Assembly: GCF_014641595.1 (NCBI RefSeq)
Contig: NZ_BMIA01000001.1
Location: 248,001-312,000 of the forward strand
Source of the DNA: Dyadobacter endophyticus
Lineage (GTDB): Bacteria; Bacteroidota; Bacteroidia; Cytophagales; Spirosomataceae
Reading direction: 5' to 3'
Length of the DNA: 64,000 nucleotides
Position numbers and translations under genes: made by a program. Position 1 is the stretch's first letter, and each line of letters starts with the position of its first letter. The notes beneath the pieces were generated by a model. That model searched no databases, had not been told where the DNA came from, and worked only from the letters and a program-made list of their open reading frames with translations. This document shows positions 51,527 to 60,357 of this stretch, in pieces.

Positions 51527-52390
51527 ATGCTAGAAGAAGAAACGACTAGAATACCCTGGCTGAATGAAGTGGACCTTCGACTCAAAGGTTTTAAAGTTCA
51601 TGCCCTTCCGGAATCAACAGAAGTCCCAGTTAAAGCTGGGCGGCGCGACTTTTACAAAATGGGTTTGGTCAATGGCGAGATGACCATTAATTATGGTGGC
51701 CAGCTACTGGACATCAAAGGAACAGCACTGTTTTTCGTCAACCCGCATGTACCGCACGCTCTTGTCCGCCGTATCAACCGTACCGGTGGTTACGCCTGTA
51801 TCTTTACCGAAACCTTCCTCAATGGGCGGGACTTACAAGACTCCCCCCTTTTCAGGGTCGGCGAAAACCCAGTCGTATCCCTTAATGCGGAACAAGCTGC
51901 ATTTATGACCGGCCTTTTTAAGAAAATGCTGTCAGTATACGATGGCGACTATCTTTATAAAAGCGATCTGATCAAAAACTACATTGCGCTCATCATCCAC
52001 GAGGCCCTTCGAATACAGCCCGCGCAGCATGTCCCTGCCTTCAGAAATGGCGAAAGCCGCATTTCACACCAATTCACTGACCTGCTGGAAAAGCAGTTTC
52101 CAATAGAGCGCAGCGACGAACCGCTCCGCTTACGCAGTCCACAGGACTATGCCAGACATTTAAATGTACATGTCAATTACCTGAATCGGTCTGTCAGGGA
52201 AACGACGGGCAAAACCACTTCGGCGAATATATCCTCGCGCATTATTGCCGAAGCAAAAGCCCTGTTGCAACATAGTGACTGGGCCGTGGCCGAGATCGCT
52301 TACGCGCTTGGGTTTGAATACCCTGCCTACTTTAACAACTATTTCAAACGGTTGACTGGCAGCACACCGAATACTTTCCGAAAGGTTTGA
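51527..52390 (+). CDS. AraC-family regulator (distinct from group A)
   Basis: 287 residues. N-terminal cupin-like sensor ([52 protein letters not shown]), C-terminal AraC domain ([20 protein letters not shown] and [20 protein letters not shown]). Sequence outside the DNA-binding domain differs from group A. A -7 box TAACTTTG at 51515-51522 lies only 4 nt before the ATG, so the transcript may be leaderless. The epimerase downstream (86 bp) is a likely partner or target. Confidence 0.9.
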   Translation: MLEEETTRIPWLNEVDLRLKGFKVHALPESTEVPVKAGRRDFYKMGLVNGEMTINYGGQLLDIKGTALFFVNPHVPHALVRRINRTGGYACIFTETFLNGRDLQDSPLFRVGENPVVSLNAEQAAFMTGLFKKMLSVYDGDYLYKSDLIKNYIALIIHEALRIQPAQHVPAFRNGESRISHQFTDLLEKQFPIERSDEPLRLRSPQDYARHLNVHVNYLNRSVRETTGKTTSANISSRIIAEAKALLQHSDWAVAEIAYALGFEYPAYFNNYFKRLTGSTPNTFRKV

Positions 52391-52475
52391 AAATCATAGT
52401 TACTGGTTTGATATTGATTGGCTGTCTGCCAAGCTACGGTCTAATTTTGCCGTATCATTATTAAATCATCCAACA

Positions 52476-53336
52476 ATGAAAATTTTAGTAACAGGAGCAA
52501 CAGGAAAAGTAGGAAGCCGTTTAGTGCCACGCCTGATAGCCAAAGGCTATGATGTATCGATATTGGTCAGGGACATTGCAAAAGCTGGCGGTCTGATTGA
52601 GCTCGGTGCGACACCCATAACCGGCGACCTGTTTGAGCCAGCCACACTGCCGGCGGCCGTATCCGGTATGGATGCCGTGATCCATCTTGCCGCGTTATTC
52701 CGGACCTTTACAGATAATGAAGGTATCGTCAAAACCAACCGCGAGGGAAGTATCGCGTTAGCGCAGGCAGCACAGGAGGCCGGAGTCAAACGATTTGTTT
52801 TTACCAGCACCTCAAATGTGTACGGTTCAGGTTACCACCGGCCTGCAAAAGAAGACGAACAGGTGGATGTTAACGATCCGCGGGCCTACTCTTCCAGCAA
52901 GATCGCCGCAGAAAGGGAATTGATCGGGATGCAGCAAAACCAGGGATTTGACGTCCGTATCTTGCGTCTTGGCTTTGTTTACGGTGACAAGGACCCGCAC
53001 ATCGCCGAAATTATCCCATATATTAAAAAGCTGAACATGCATTCTGGTTCACGCATGCACATGGTACATCACCTGGATGTCGCGCAGGCACTGATCCTGC
53101 TGCTCACCACCGAGGGATTGGATGGAGAAATCTTCAACGTAGCCGACGATGCACCAATCACTTTTTACGAACTGGCTGAGTCTGTCGGAAAAGCAGCAGA
53201 TACCTTTGATGAAATAGAAGGTCCGCTTAAAGACCCTTTCCATGGCGTTCAGGATATTTCCAAACTTCGAAGGAAAACCGGCTTCCGGCCATTGGTGCCA
53301 AGCTACTATGTGGCCCGCGATCTTGATATTTTGTAA
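52476..53336 (+). CDS. NAD(P)-dependent epimerase/dehydratase
   Basis: 286 residues, extended [20 protein letters not shown] at the N-terminus, [30 protein letters not shown] (Ser/Thr), [13 protein letters not shown] (Tyr-x3-Lys) and [16 protein letters not shown]. Acts on a sugar or related carbonyl substrate with NAD(P). Promoter candidate: TAATTTTG at 52442-52449 with a TTG 21 bp upstream. Followed by an alcohol dehydrogenase with its own AraC-type promoter. Confidence 0.88.
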   Translation: MKILVTGATGKVGSRLVPRLIAKGYDVSILVRDIAKAGGLIELGATPITGDLFEPATLPAAVSGMDAVIHLAALFRTFTDNEGIVKTNREGSIALAQAAQEAGVKRFVFTSTSNVYGSGYHRPAKEDEQVDVNDPRAYSSSKIAAERELIGMQQNQGFDVRILRLGFVYGDKDPHIAEIIPYIKKLNMHSGSRMHMVHHLDVAQALILLLTTEGLDGEIFNVADDAPITFYELAESVGKAADTFDEIEGPLKDPFHGVQDISKLRRKTGFRPLVPSYYVARDLDIL

Positions 53337-53371
53337 CCATAAACCGTGTGCTGCGCAGCATTGGAAAATTC

Positions 53372-53427
53372 GGATACCTTTTCCCCGGATTTGGATAATT
53401 GTGGCCGCCAGCTGCTTCCTAAGTTTG
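53372..53427 (+). promoter_or_regulatory. AraC-type promoter, site E (alcohol dehydrogenase)
   Basis: Half-sites GGATACCTT (53372) and GGATAATTG (53393), 21 bp apart, then TAAGTTTG at 53420-53427, 34 nt from second half-site to final G. The -7 box here matches the consensus TAnnTTTG exactly; sites A-D have one mismatch in its first base. Confidence 0.7.
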
Positions 53428-53443
53428 CATCATAAAAACAACT

Positions 53444-54487
53444 ATGATGATAACAGCAAAAGGATATGCGGCGCAAACGGCAGAGAGCCCACTAACGCCC
53501 TGGGAATTTGAAAGACGCGAGCTCGGCGCGCAAGATGTACAGATGGAAATTCTATACTGCGGGGTTTGCCATACCGATATTCACCTGACCCGTAACGAAT
53601 GGTTTGAAGGAATTTTCCCGATGGTTCCAGGGCATGAGATCGTTGGCCGTATCAGTGCCCTGGGTGCTCATGCTAAAAAGTTCAGCATCGGTGATCTGGG
53701 TGGCGTGGGCGTGATGGTAGATTCCTGCCGGGAGTGCCCTGACTGCAAGAACGGGCAAGAGCAGTTTTGCAGTGTAGCCCCGGTCCAAACCTACAATAAT
53801 CTGGGCCACGATGGCCAGCCTGTTTACGGCGGATATTCCAATACCATTGTTGTCCATGAAGACTTCGTGCATCGCATTTCTGAAAAGCTCGACCTGGCCG
53901 GAGTGGCCCCATTGCTTTGCGCGGGGATAACTACCTATTCACCGCTAAAAAGATGGAATGTAGGTAAAGGGCATAAACTGGCTGTGGTCGGCTTAGGTGG
54001 ACTGGGCCACATGGGCGTTAAATTTGGGAAAGCTTTGGGCGCAGAAGTAACGGTATTGAGCACTTCTCCCGGCAAAAAGGAAGCGGCCATGCGGCTCGGG
54101 GCTGATCATTTTATCATTTCCAGGGAGGAAGCAGAGATGAAAGCAGCCTTCAAAACATTTGACTTTGTGCTGGATACCGTTTCGGGCAACAGTGATGTCA
54201 ATCCTTATCTGGCCGTTTTAAAAAGCAATGGCATTTACGTCAATGTCGGTATGCCGGCCAAGCCCTGGGAGGTAAGCTCCTTCTCGCTGGCAACGGGCAA
54301 CAAGGTTATCGCCGGGTCTGGCGCCGGAGGCCTGCCCGAAACACAACAGATGCTAGACTTTTGCGCAGAACATAATATCGTCTCCGACATTGAGCTGATC
54401 GATATCAAGGATATTCACACTGCCTATGACCGAATGCAAAAAGGTGATGTCCGCTACCGTTTTGTCATTGATATGAAAACCCTGTAA
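53444..54487 (+). CDS. NAD(P)-dependent zinc alcohol dehydrogenase
   Basis: 347 residues of the medium-chain family. Catalytic zinc ligands: Cys and Asp in YCGVCHTDIHL, His-Glu in PGHEIVG; structural zinc Cys quartet in DSCRECPDCKNGQEQFC. Rossmann loop VVGLGGLGHMGVKFG, and the pattern VLSTSPGKKEAAMRLGADHF seen in YahK-like enzymes, which reduce a wide range of aldehydes. Directly upstream of AraC gene 54497 and preceded by site E. Confidence 0.92.
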   Translation: MMITAKGYAAQTAESPLTPWEFERRELGAQDVQMEILYCGVCHTDIHLTRNEWFEGIFPMVPGHEIVGRISALGAHAKKFSIGDLGGVGVMVDSCRECPDCKNGQEQFCSVAPVQTYNNLGHDGQPVYGGYSNTIVVHEDFVHRISEKLDLAGVAPLLCAGITTYSPLKRWNVGKGHKLAVVGLGGLGHMGVKFGKALGAEVTVLSTSPGKKEAAMRLGADHFIISREEAEMKAAFKTFDFVLDTVSGNSDVNPYLAVLKSNGIYVNVGMPAKPWEVSSFSLATGNKVIAGSGAGGLPETQQMLDFCAEHNIVSDIELIDIKDIHTAYDRMQKGDVRYRFVIDMKTL

Positions 54488-54496
54488 CTTCAATCA

Positions 54497-55393
54497 GTGA
54501 ACAAGCCATACCTCATCAATTCCATATCCGAGCAGCACCGGCTTCTCGGATTGCCTAAGCCTAAACATCCGCTGATCAGCGTATTCCGGCATGAAAATGC
54601 TGATTACGCCAGACTGGTCGATCTGCAACATTTTACCCTCAATTTTTACTGCATATCCATCAAAACGGACTATGACGGCAAGTTGAAGTACGGGCATCGC
54701 CATTACGATTTTGAGGAAGGGATGATGGCCTTTATTTCTCCCAACCAGTTGCTGATGAAACTGGACCCGGGATCCAAGCCGCCGGGTGGCATGACACTAA
54801 TGTTTCACCAGGATTTCATTGCAGGCACTTCGCTGGCTACCAAAATCCGAAATTTTGGCTTTTTCTCCTACGAGCTCCACGAAGCCCTTCATTTGTCAGA
54901 GCAGGAAGAGGCGAAGATCAAGGATCTGTTTGCCAGCATAGAGGCGGAATACCAAAGCAGCATAGATCATTTCAGCCACGAAGTGATGGTTGCCCATATT
55001 GAGCTTTTGTTGCAGTATAGCAGCAGGTTCTACGCCCGTCAGTTTATCACGCGAAAAGTGGCTAACGACGAGATCCTGATCCGATTAGAAGGTGTGCTAA
55101 ACGGGTTTCTGGAATCGCAGAAAGGCCTACCAACTGTACAACAGGTCGCCAGGGAGTTGAACGTGTCCGCTGATTATCTCAGCGATATGTTACGGACCGT
55201 TTCAGGACAAACAGCGCAGCAGCATATCCAAGCCCGGGTGATTGACAAGGCGAAGCAGCTACTGGCGACGACGAACTTACAGGTTAACGAAATTGCCTAT
55301 CAGATGGGCTTTGAGTATCCGCAATCCTTTCATAAGCTATTTAAGAACAAGACGAACATGTCTCCGATACAATACCGTGAAAGCTTGAATTAG
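54497..55393 (+). CDS. AraC-family regulator, paralogue group A (4)
   Basis: 298 residues with a GTG start 9 bp after the dehydrogenase stop, so probably in one operon with it. Same design as group A: ISEQHRLLGLPKPKHPLISV, YGHRHYDFEEGMMAFISPNQ, then VARELNVSADYLSDMLRTVS and QVNEIAYQMGFEYPQSFHKLF, ending YRESLN. Presumably activates its own operon through site E. Confidence 0.92.
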   Translation: MNKPYLINSISEQHRLLGLPKPKHPLISVFRHENADYARLVDLQHFTLNFYCISIKTDYDGKLKYGHRHYDFEEGMMAFISPNQLLMKLDPGSKPPGGMTLMFHQDFIAGTSLATKIRNFGFFSYELHEALHLSEQEEAKIKDLFASIEAEYQSSIDHFSHEVMVAHIELLLQYSSRFYARQFITRKVANDEILIRLEGVLNGFLESQKGLPTVQQVARELNVSADYLSDMLRTVSGQTAQQHIQARVIDKAKQLLATTNLQVNEIAYQMGFEYPQSFHKLFKNKTNMSPIQYRESLN

Positions 55394-55433
55394 ACCGTGA
55401 TGCTTGGATCTATTTGCGGGACGCGGTTTGGGA

Positions 55434-55970
55434 TCAGCTTATTGATTGGACCGGGGACGTAACTAGCGCACCATAGAGCATCGCGGAACCATACAACGAC
55501 CTGCGCTCCCCAAGTTTTGATATCGAATAATTCCCGACACGGCCGAAAATGCTTTTTAAACCTTTGAAGTCAATGGGATATGGCACCCAGGGATTGGATG
55601 CTGTTGTGTCATACTCGACAATCAAAAACCTTCTACCTTTACTAAAATGGTTTTCCAGACGCCGGATTAAGGATTCTTTATCCCTGATGAAATGAAGGGA
55701 GTTCGCCATCAGGATCCCGTCTAATCCCGTCACCTCCAACGCCTCTGTTTCAAAATCGGCCTCGATGAATTTGATCGAAACCTGGTTACCCATTTGTGGC
55801 GGAAGCTGGTGGTTGTTTTTGTCCACGCCGGTAATCTTGCTTTGCGCTGGCAGCATTGTCGCCAAGGCTTCGGTGAAAGTCCCCTTCCCACAACCTAAAT
55901 CTAACCAGTACTGCGCATGCTCGCCATTGGCACCGCCACCGATTAGTTCAATAGCCTCTTGATTTGTCAT
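55434..55970 (-). CDS. Class I SAM-dependent methyltransferase
   Basis: 178 residues. AdoMet-binding motif I is YWLDLGCGKGTFTEALA; then ITGVDKNNHQL (motif II acidic end), IKFIEADFETEAL and GILMANSLHFIRDKESLI (motif IV/post). The first 20 residues (TNQEAIELIGGG) are the usual lid. Small-molecule methylation is likely, substrate unknown. Convergent with the AraC gene at 54497. Confidence 0.85.
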   Translation of the reverse strand: MTNQEAIELIGGGANGEHAQYWLDLGCGKGTFTEALATMLPAQSKITGVDKNNHQLPPQMGNQVSIKFIEADFETEALEVTGLDGILMANSLHFIRDKESLIRRLENHFSKGRRFLIVEYDTTASNPWVPYPIDFKGLKSIFGRVGNYSISKLGERRSLYGSAMLYGALVTSPVQSIS

Positions 55971-56221
55971 GGTTTCTAGATAATTGATTGCTATGGTTGA
56001 GAATCAAGCCGTGATCAGGCTATGCTGCCTGAGCCGACCGTAACAAATATAAGAGACAATGGCCCGGGGAAGCATGACCAGCTACGCGATTAAGTTAAAT
56101 GCAGGGTCGCCCACCATATGGTGCGCAATAGAGGCCGGAAAGAAATGTTGATCTATACTGCTCAGAAACAGTATTGGGTTCCCTTTGCGAAACGCTAACC
56201 AAACTAGTTCAGGTTAGGCAG
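55971..56221. other. Intergenic region after the methyltransferase
   Basis: No gene recognised in this stretch; it leads into repeat R2 and the tetR promoter. The 65-codon frame at 56313-56510 overlaps R2 and has no family resemblance. Confidence 0.5.
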
Positions 56222-56356
56222 GTTACCGAAAAGGTTACCAGATATTTTGACCTGAATTGAATCGAAATTACACGTAAATCTTTTTAAGAAATCACAATAG
56301 CGACTATTATGAATGAAAAAAGCGCTCTCTGAAGCGCTATCAGTTGTCCCGCTGGA
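56222..56356. repeat. Dispersed repeat R2 with terminator-like hairpin
   Basis: Second copy of the 134-bp element at 36536-36669, same orientation, ending TCCCGCTGG. The hairpin stem is AGCGCT / AGCGCT (loop CTCTGA), replacing AGCGAC / GTCGCT of R1 with complementary changes. Confidence 0.65.
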
Positions 56357-56582
56357 ACGCCGGAAACTCTACTTTCAGCCGTCTGAATACCTGGGAGGAG
56401 GTCATAGTGTCAACGTCCTTGGATTGAAAAATACCCTTCACCCTCAACAATTCCAGAGAAGTTACCGGTGGAGGACTAAAAAATCATCAGATTTCTCGAA
56501 TGAAGAATGAGCTTAAATACAGCTCATGTTAAATATTTTTCGTATTTAACTATCTGATTATTAGTATATTAAATTCCTTAAT

Positions 56583-56597
56583 TTAAACACTGTTCAA
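56583..56597. promoter_or_regulatory. TetR operator 1
   Basis: TTAAACACTGTTCAA, palindrome 68 bp before the tetR start. One of four TTnAACAnnGTTnAA sites around this gene set. Confidence 0.75.
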
Positions 56598-56622
56598 AAA
56601 AAATCCCATATAATTTTTTCTA

Positions 56623-56637
56623 TTGAACACTGTTTAA
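56623..56637. promoter_or_regulatory. TetR operator 2
   Basis: TTGAACACTGTTTAA, 28 bp before the tetR start; repression by promoter overlap and autoregulation are expected. Confidence 0.78.
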
Positions 56638-56664
56638 TAGATTTGCATATCAAATGAGTTTGAC

Positions 56665-57270
56665 ATGTCGATAGCGAAAAGAAAAGAGCAGGAAAAAATA
56701 GAAATGCACAAACGAATACTGGATAGTGCCCGTAAGATTTTTCTTGAAAAAGGATATGAGCAGACCAGTATCCGTAACATTGCCAGTGAGATTAATTACA
56801 GTCCCGGTTCAATATATTTCTATTTTAAAGATAAGAACGAGATTTTTCATGAGCTTCATAAAGAGGGATTTCGGTTGTTTTTGAGCCAGATGAAAGCTTT
56901 GGATATTATTGAAGACCCTTACGAACGTTACAAAGCCCTGGGTTTGGTCTTTATTCGTTTTGCACAAAACCATACGGATTATTACAATTTGATGTTCCTG
57001 GTGAGTGAAACGGGCAAATCAGAGGGGGAAGGATTTCAGATAGCGCAGGATTCGATTGAACATTTGTCTGGTGTGATCAAGCAGTGTCAGGACAAGGGAA
57101 GATTTCAAGGATTAAATAATAAGTATCTGACACTTATGACGCTGTCGTTGGTACATGGTATTTGCTCGCTATACTGTAAAGACCGGATGTCAGGATTTTT
57201 TGAAAAATCAAGTGAAGAGCTGATGCTCCATGGATATGAAACATTTATTGCGCTGATAGAAAAAAGCTAG
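56665..57270 (+). CDS. TetR/AcrR-family transcriptional regulator
   Basis: 201 residues. N-terminal HTH: RILDSARKIFLEKGYEQTSI, RNIASEINYSPGSIYFYFKD, KNEIFHELH, the standard TetR pattern. The C-terminal ligand domain is helical and includes YYNLMFLVSETGKSEGEGF. Four palindromes of one type lie before it (two), before the dehydrogenase at 57448 and before the efflux operon at 58989, so it probably represses all three. Confidence 0.92.
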   Translation: MSIAKRKEQEKIEMHKRILDSARKIFLEKGYEQTSIRNIASEINYSPGSIYFYFKDKNEIFHELHKEGFRLFLSQMKALDIIEDPYERYKALGLVFIRFAQNHTDYYNLMFLVSETGKSEGEGFQIAQDSIEHLSGVIKQCQDKGRFQGLNNKYLTLMTLSLVHGICSLYCKDRMSGFFEKSSEELMLHGYETFIALIEKS

Positions 57271-57371
57271 GATCAGCAGCATTTATATTTTAGTCAGAAT
57301 GAGTTAATACGGGCCGATTGTAACAGGGTGTTTTTCACCCTAAATAATTAGCCTATTATTTTAGATATTTA

Positions 57372-57386
57372 TTGAACAGTGTTTAA
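57372..57386. promoter_or_regulatory. TetR operator 3
   Basis: TTGAACAGTGTTTAA, a near-perfect 15-bp palindrome about 62 bp before the dehydrogenase start. Confidence 0.78.
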
Positions 57387-57447
57387 AATTATTACAGTGA
57401 ATAATTAATTGAAAATTTGTCTAACAATACAATTAAAAATTAAAAAG

Positions 57448-58224
57448 ATGAATGAATATTTTGTGCTCACCGGTGCCTCATCCGGAATCGGTTACGAAAT
57501 GGCGCATGAATTGGCGGCCAAAAAAATGAATCTGATATTGGTTGCCCGCACGGAAACCAAATTGCAGCAAATGCAAGCTGAATTAACAGACAAGTATGGA
57601 ATTCTGGTGCAATATTTCGCCGCAGATCTCACTGATGTAAATGCTGCGACAGGCCTTTATAAAGCGGTGAAACAGGAAAACTATTTGGTGACTGGTTTGA
57701 TCAATAATGCCGGGGTAGGTAACTATGGTAATTTTATTGAAACGTCATTGGAAGAAGAACTCAGCATGATTGAATTAAATATTTCCAGTTTGGTGGCACT
57801 TACCAAGCTCTTTGCGAAAGATATGGTTAGCCGCAAATCCGGCAGAATTATGAATGTATCTTCAGTGGTAGCATTTTTACCAATGCCATATTTTGCTGTT
57901 TATTCTGCTACCAAAGCTTTTGTAAAGGCATTTAGCGAAACGCTTGCTGCCGAATTGGATGGCACTGGCGTAATCGTTACATCGCTTTACCCAGGCACGG
58001 TAGACACAGGCTTTACCACAGCTGAAATGCAATCTACAAATCTTCATAAAGCCAAGCCCATGCACCCCAAAGAAGTGGCAGCGCAAGGTGTGAAACATCT
58101 TTTATCTGGAAAAGGGAAAAAAGTAGTGGGCTTTCAAAACTGGCTTAACTCCAACCTACCTCGTTTTATGCCTGATAGTATTATGATGAGAATCAAAAAG
58201 AATCTCGCAAGTGTTAGATCATAA
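57448..58224 (+). CDS. Short-chain dehydrogenase/reductase
   Basis: 258 residues from ATG 57448 (MNEYFVLTGASSGIGYEMAH). Motifs TGASSGIG, NNAGVGNYGNFIE, MNVSSVVAFLPMPYFAVYSA (catalytic Ser, Tyr) and TKAFVKAFSE (Lys). YqjQ/DltE-like type with a C-terminal membrane-binding-like basic end (PDSIMMRIKKNLASVRS). In a TetR-controlled AT-rich island with a SRPBCC lipoprotein and an efflux pump, it may act on a membrane lipid or toxic compound. Confidence 0.9.
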   Translation: MNEYFVLTGASSGIGYEMAHELAAKKMNLILVARTETKLQQMQAELTDKYGILVQYFAADLTDVNAATGLYKAVKQENYLVTGLINNAGVGNYGNFIETSLEEELSMIELNISSLVALTKLFAKDMVSRKSGRIMNVSSVVAFLPMPYFAVYSATKAFVKAFSETLAAELDGTGVIVTSLYPGTVDTGFTTAEMQSTNLHKAKPMHPKEVAAQGVKHLLSGKGKKVVGFQNWLNSNLPRFMPDSIMMRIKKNLASVRS

Positions 58225-58252
58225 TTAAGTTATAAATAACACATTCGAAAAA

Positions 58253-58831
58253 ATGAGAACGACAAAATTATTTACACTAGCTAGCTTAACTAGTATGTCA
58301 TTGCTACTTCCCTCATGTTATTCACACAAAAAAGTAGTTCAATCAAGTTTACCTTATTCCGAAAAAATCAACTGGCCGGAAGGATTTACACCAGCAGAAT
58401 CTGATTTTTTTATCCACAACGAAATAGACATTAAAGCCTCGCCTCAGGTAGTTTGGGATATTTTCATCCATGCTGCCAAATGGCCAGAATTGAACAAAAA
58501 GTCCGAAGGTATCAAGCTGATAAATTCACCCGATGGTAAGCTTAATTCATCTAGTGTTTTTATCTGGTCTCCGGCGGGGAAATTCAAGTCCACTATAAAG
58601 GAATTCAAACCTCCTTATAACGTAGCCTGGCTGGGGGAAACCGATAATAAGAAAATGACCATTTATAATGCATGGATGATTATCCCAACCGCAGAAGGCT
58701 GCAAGGTTATTTCAGAAGAATCTCAAAATGGACCTAAAACAAAAATTGAGAAAATTTTCGCACCTAATATGGTTAGTAAGGATCTTAAGAATTGGTTAAT
58801 AAGGCTGAAAGAACAGTCAGAAAGCAAGTAA
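58253..58831 (+). CDS. SRPBCC-fold lipoprotein
   Basis: 192 residues with a lipoprotein signal (LTSMSLLLPSC). The SRPBCC (START-like) pattern follows: HNEIDIKASPQVVWDIFIHA, AKWPELNKKSEGIKLIN, FIWSPAGKFKSTIKEFKPPY and NVAWLGETDNKKMTI. These folds bind hydrophobic ligands; a lipid-handling or ligand-binding role in the envelope is plausible. 28 bp after the dehydrogenase and probably co-transcribed. Confidence 0.8.
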   Translation: MRTTKLFTLASLTSMSLLLPSCYSHKKVVQSSLPYSEKINWPEGFTPAESDFFIHNEIDIKASPQVVWDIFIHAAKWPELNKKSEGIKLINSPDGKLNSSSVFIWSPAGKFKSTIKEFKPPYNVAWLGETDNKKMTIYNAWMIIPTAEGCKVISEESQNGPKTKIEKIFAPNMVSKDLKNWLIRLKEQSESK

Positions 58832-58954
58832 AGAATTAAACCACAGGAACTGGGCCATGCCTAAGCACAGGGTTAAGAACAAAATAATCGGCCTACATTC
58901 ATTTTCGTAGCGGTGGTGTTAAATCTAAAAAAGATAAATTTTTTTGCCCCGCTA

Positions 58955-58969
58955 TTAAACATCGTTTAA
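58955..58969. promoter_or_regulatory. TetR operator 4
   Basis: TTAAACATCGTTTAA, palindrome ending 19 bp before the tolC-like start codon, same design as the sites near tetR. Confidence 0.75.
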
Positions 58970-58988
58970 AGTTATAACAGTGATTAAA

Positions 58989-60353
58989 ATGAGACAAGTA
59001 TCAGCTACCTTTTACCGGGTTGTCTTAATGGTGGTGGCGCAGGTTTTTGCCACGCACCTGGCAAATGCCCAGGGGCAACTCGATGAGTACATTCGCCAAG
59101 GTATCGCCTCGAACCAGAGCATCAAACAGCAGGGTTTTATTCTTGAAAAGAATATCCACGCGCTCGGCGAGGCAAAAAGCATGTTTTTGCCCAGCGTGAC
59201 CTTCTCGACGGCCTACACGAAGGCAGGTGGAGGCCGCACGATTGACTTTCCTACCGGTGATTTACTGAACGGGGTTTATGCTACGCTCAACCAGCTTACA
59301 AGCACGGACGCATTTCCTCAGCTTAAAAATGAACGGATTCTTTTGAACCCGGACAACTTCTACGATGCTAAGTTTAGAACGAGCATGCCCATTCTGAACG
59401 CAGAGCTTACCTACAATAAGCGGATCAAATCGCAGCAGGTCGACCTGCAAAAAACGGAAGTACTGCTCTATAAACGGGAGCTGGTCAAGGAGATCAAAAC
59501 GGCATACTACAATTATCTGAAAGCAGCCAATGCGGTTCGGATCTACCAGACTTTTCTGCAACTGGTGTTGGAAGGCGAACGGGTTAACAAAAAGCTTTAT
59601 GGGAATGATAAGATCAACCGGACGGCAGTCATCCGAAGCGAGAATGAGGTCTCCAAAATCAATGCGTCACTTACAACAGCCGGAAAAAATGAAGAGTCTG
59701 CCCGGTACTATTTTAATTTTCTGCTTAACCGGCCTTTAACGGACAGCATCCTGGTTGATGAGATTGTAAACCTGCCTGCCCAAGACCTGCTGCAAAACAG
59801 TGATGTTAACGGCCGCGAGGAACTGGTAAAACTTGGCATCTCAAAAGAGATTAACCAAAATCTGAATGGGCTTGCCAAATCATATATCATTCCCAAAGTA
59901 GGTACGTATATAGATTTAGGTTCGCAAGCATTTGACTGGAAATTTAATCAAAACAGCCGCTATTACTTTCTGGGAGTATCACTGGAATGGAATGTGTTCT
60001 CTTCTGGTAAAAACAATTACCGCATTAAACAGACCATGGCTGACAAACAAGCCATAATTACCCAAACCGATTACGTACAGCAGCAATTACTGACAGAACT
60101 TAAAGTCCGGCAGGCTGCTATGCAAAGCGCAGTCGCCCAATATCAGGCAGCCCAGTCGCAAATAAAAACAAGCCAGACCTACTACAACGATGTCGCAAAG
60201 CTATACAAGGAAGGAATGGCGATATACATCGAGCTATTAGATGCCCAGAATCAGTGGGTTGATGCTCAGCTTCAAGCCAATATTGCACTATTTGACACCT
60301 GGGCTTCTTATACCGCCATTGAACGTGCGAACGCCAGTTTTAACATACCATAA
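58989..60353 (+). CDS. TolC-family outer-membrane efflux channel
   Basis: 454 residues from ATG 58989 (the GTG at 58980 is in frame). Signal peptide ending THLANAQG. Two repeats with long helical hairpins (ILEKNIHALGEAKSMFLPSV, QVDLQKTEVLLYKRELVKEI; QAAMQSAVAQYQAAQSQIKT) and ELLDAQNQWVDAQLQANIAL near the end, all typical of TolC proteins. First gene of the operon with the adaptor and the RND permease; controlled by TetR operator 4. Confidence 0.92.
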   Translation: MRQVSATFYRVVLMVVAQVFATHLANAQGQLDEYIRQGIASNQSIKQQGFILEKNIHALGEAKSMFLPSVTFSTAYTKAGGGRTIDFPTGDLLNGVYATLNQLTSTDAFPQLKNERILLNPDNFYDAKFRTSMPILNAELTYNKRIKSQQVDLQKTEVLLYKRELVKEIKTAYYNYLKAANAVRIYQTFLQLVLEGERVNKKLYGNDKINRTAVIRSENEVSKINASLTTAGKNEESARYYFNFLLNRPLTDSILVDEIVNLPAQDLLQNSDVNGREELVKLGISKEINQNLNGLAKSYIIPKVGTYIDLGSQAFDWKFNQNSRYYFLGVSLEWNVFSSGKNNYRIKQTMADKQAIITQTDYVQQQLLTELKVRQAAMQSAVAQYQAAQSQIKTSQTYYNDVAKLYKEGMAIYIELLDAQNQWVDAQLQANIALFDTWASYTAIERANASFNIP

Positions 60354-60357
60354 AAAC

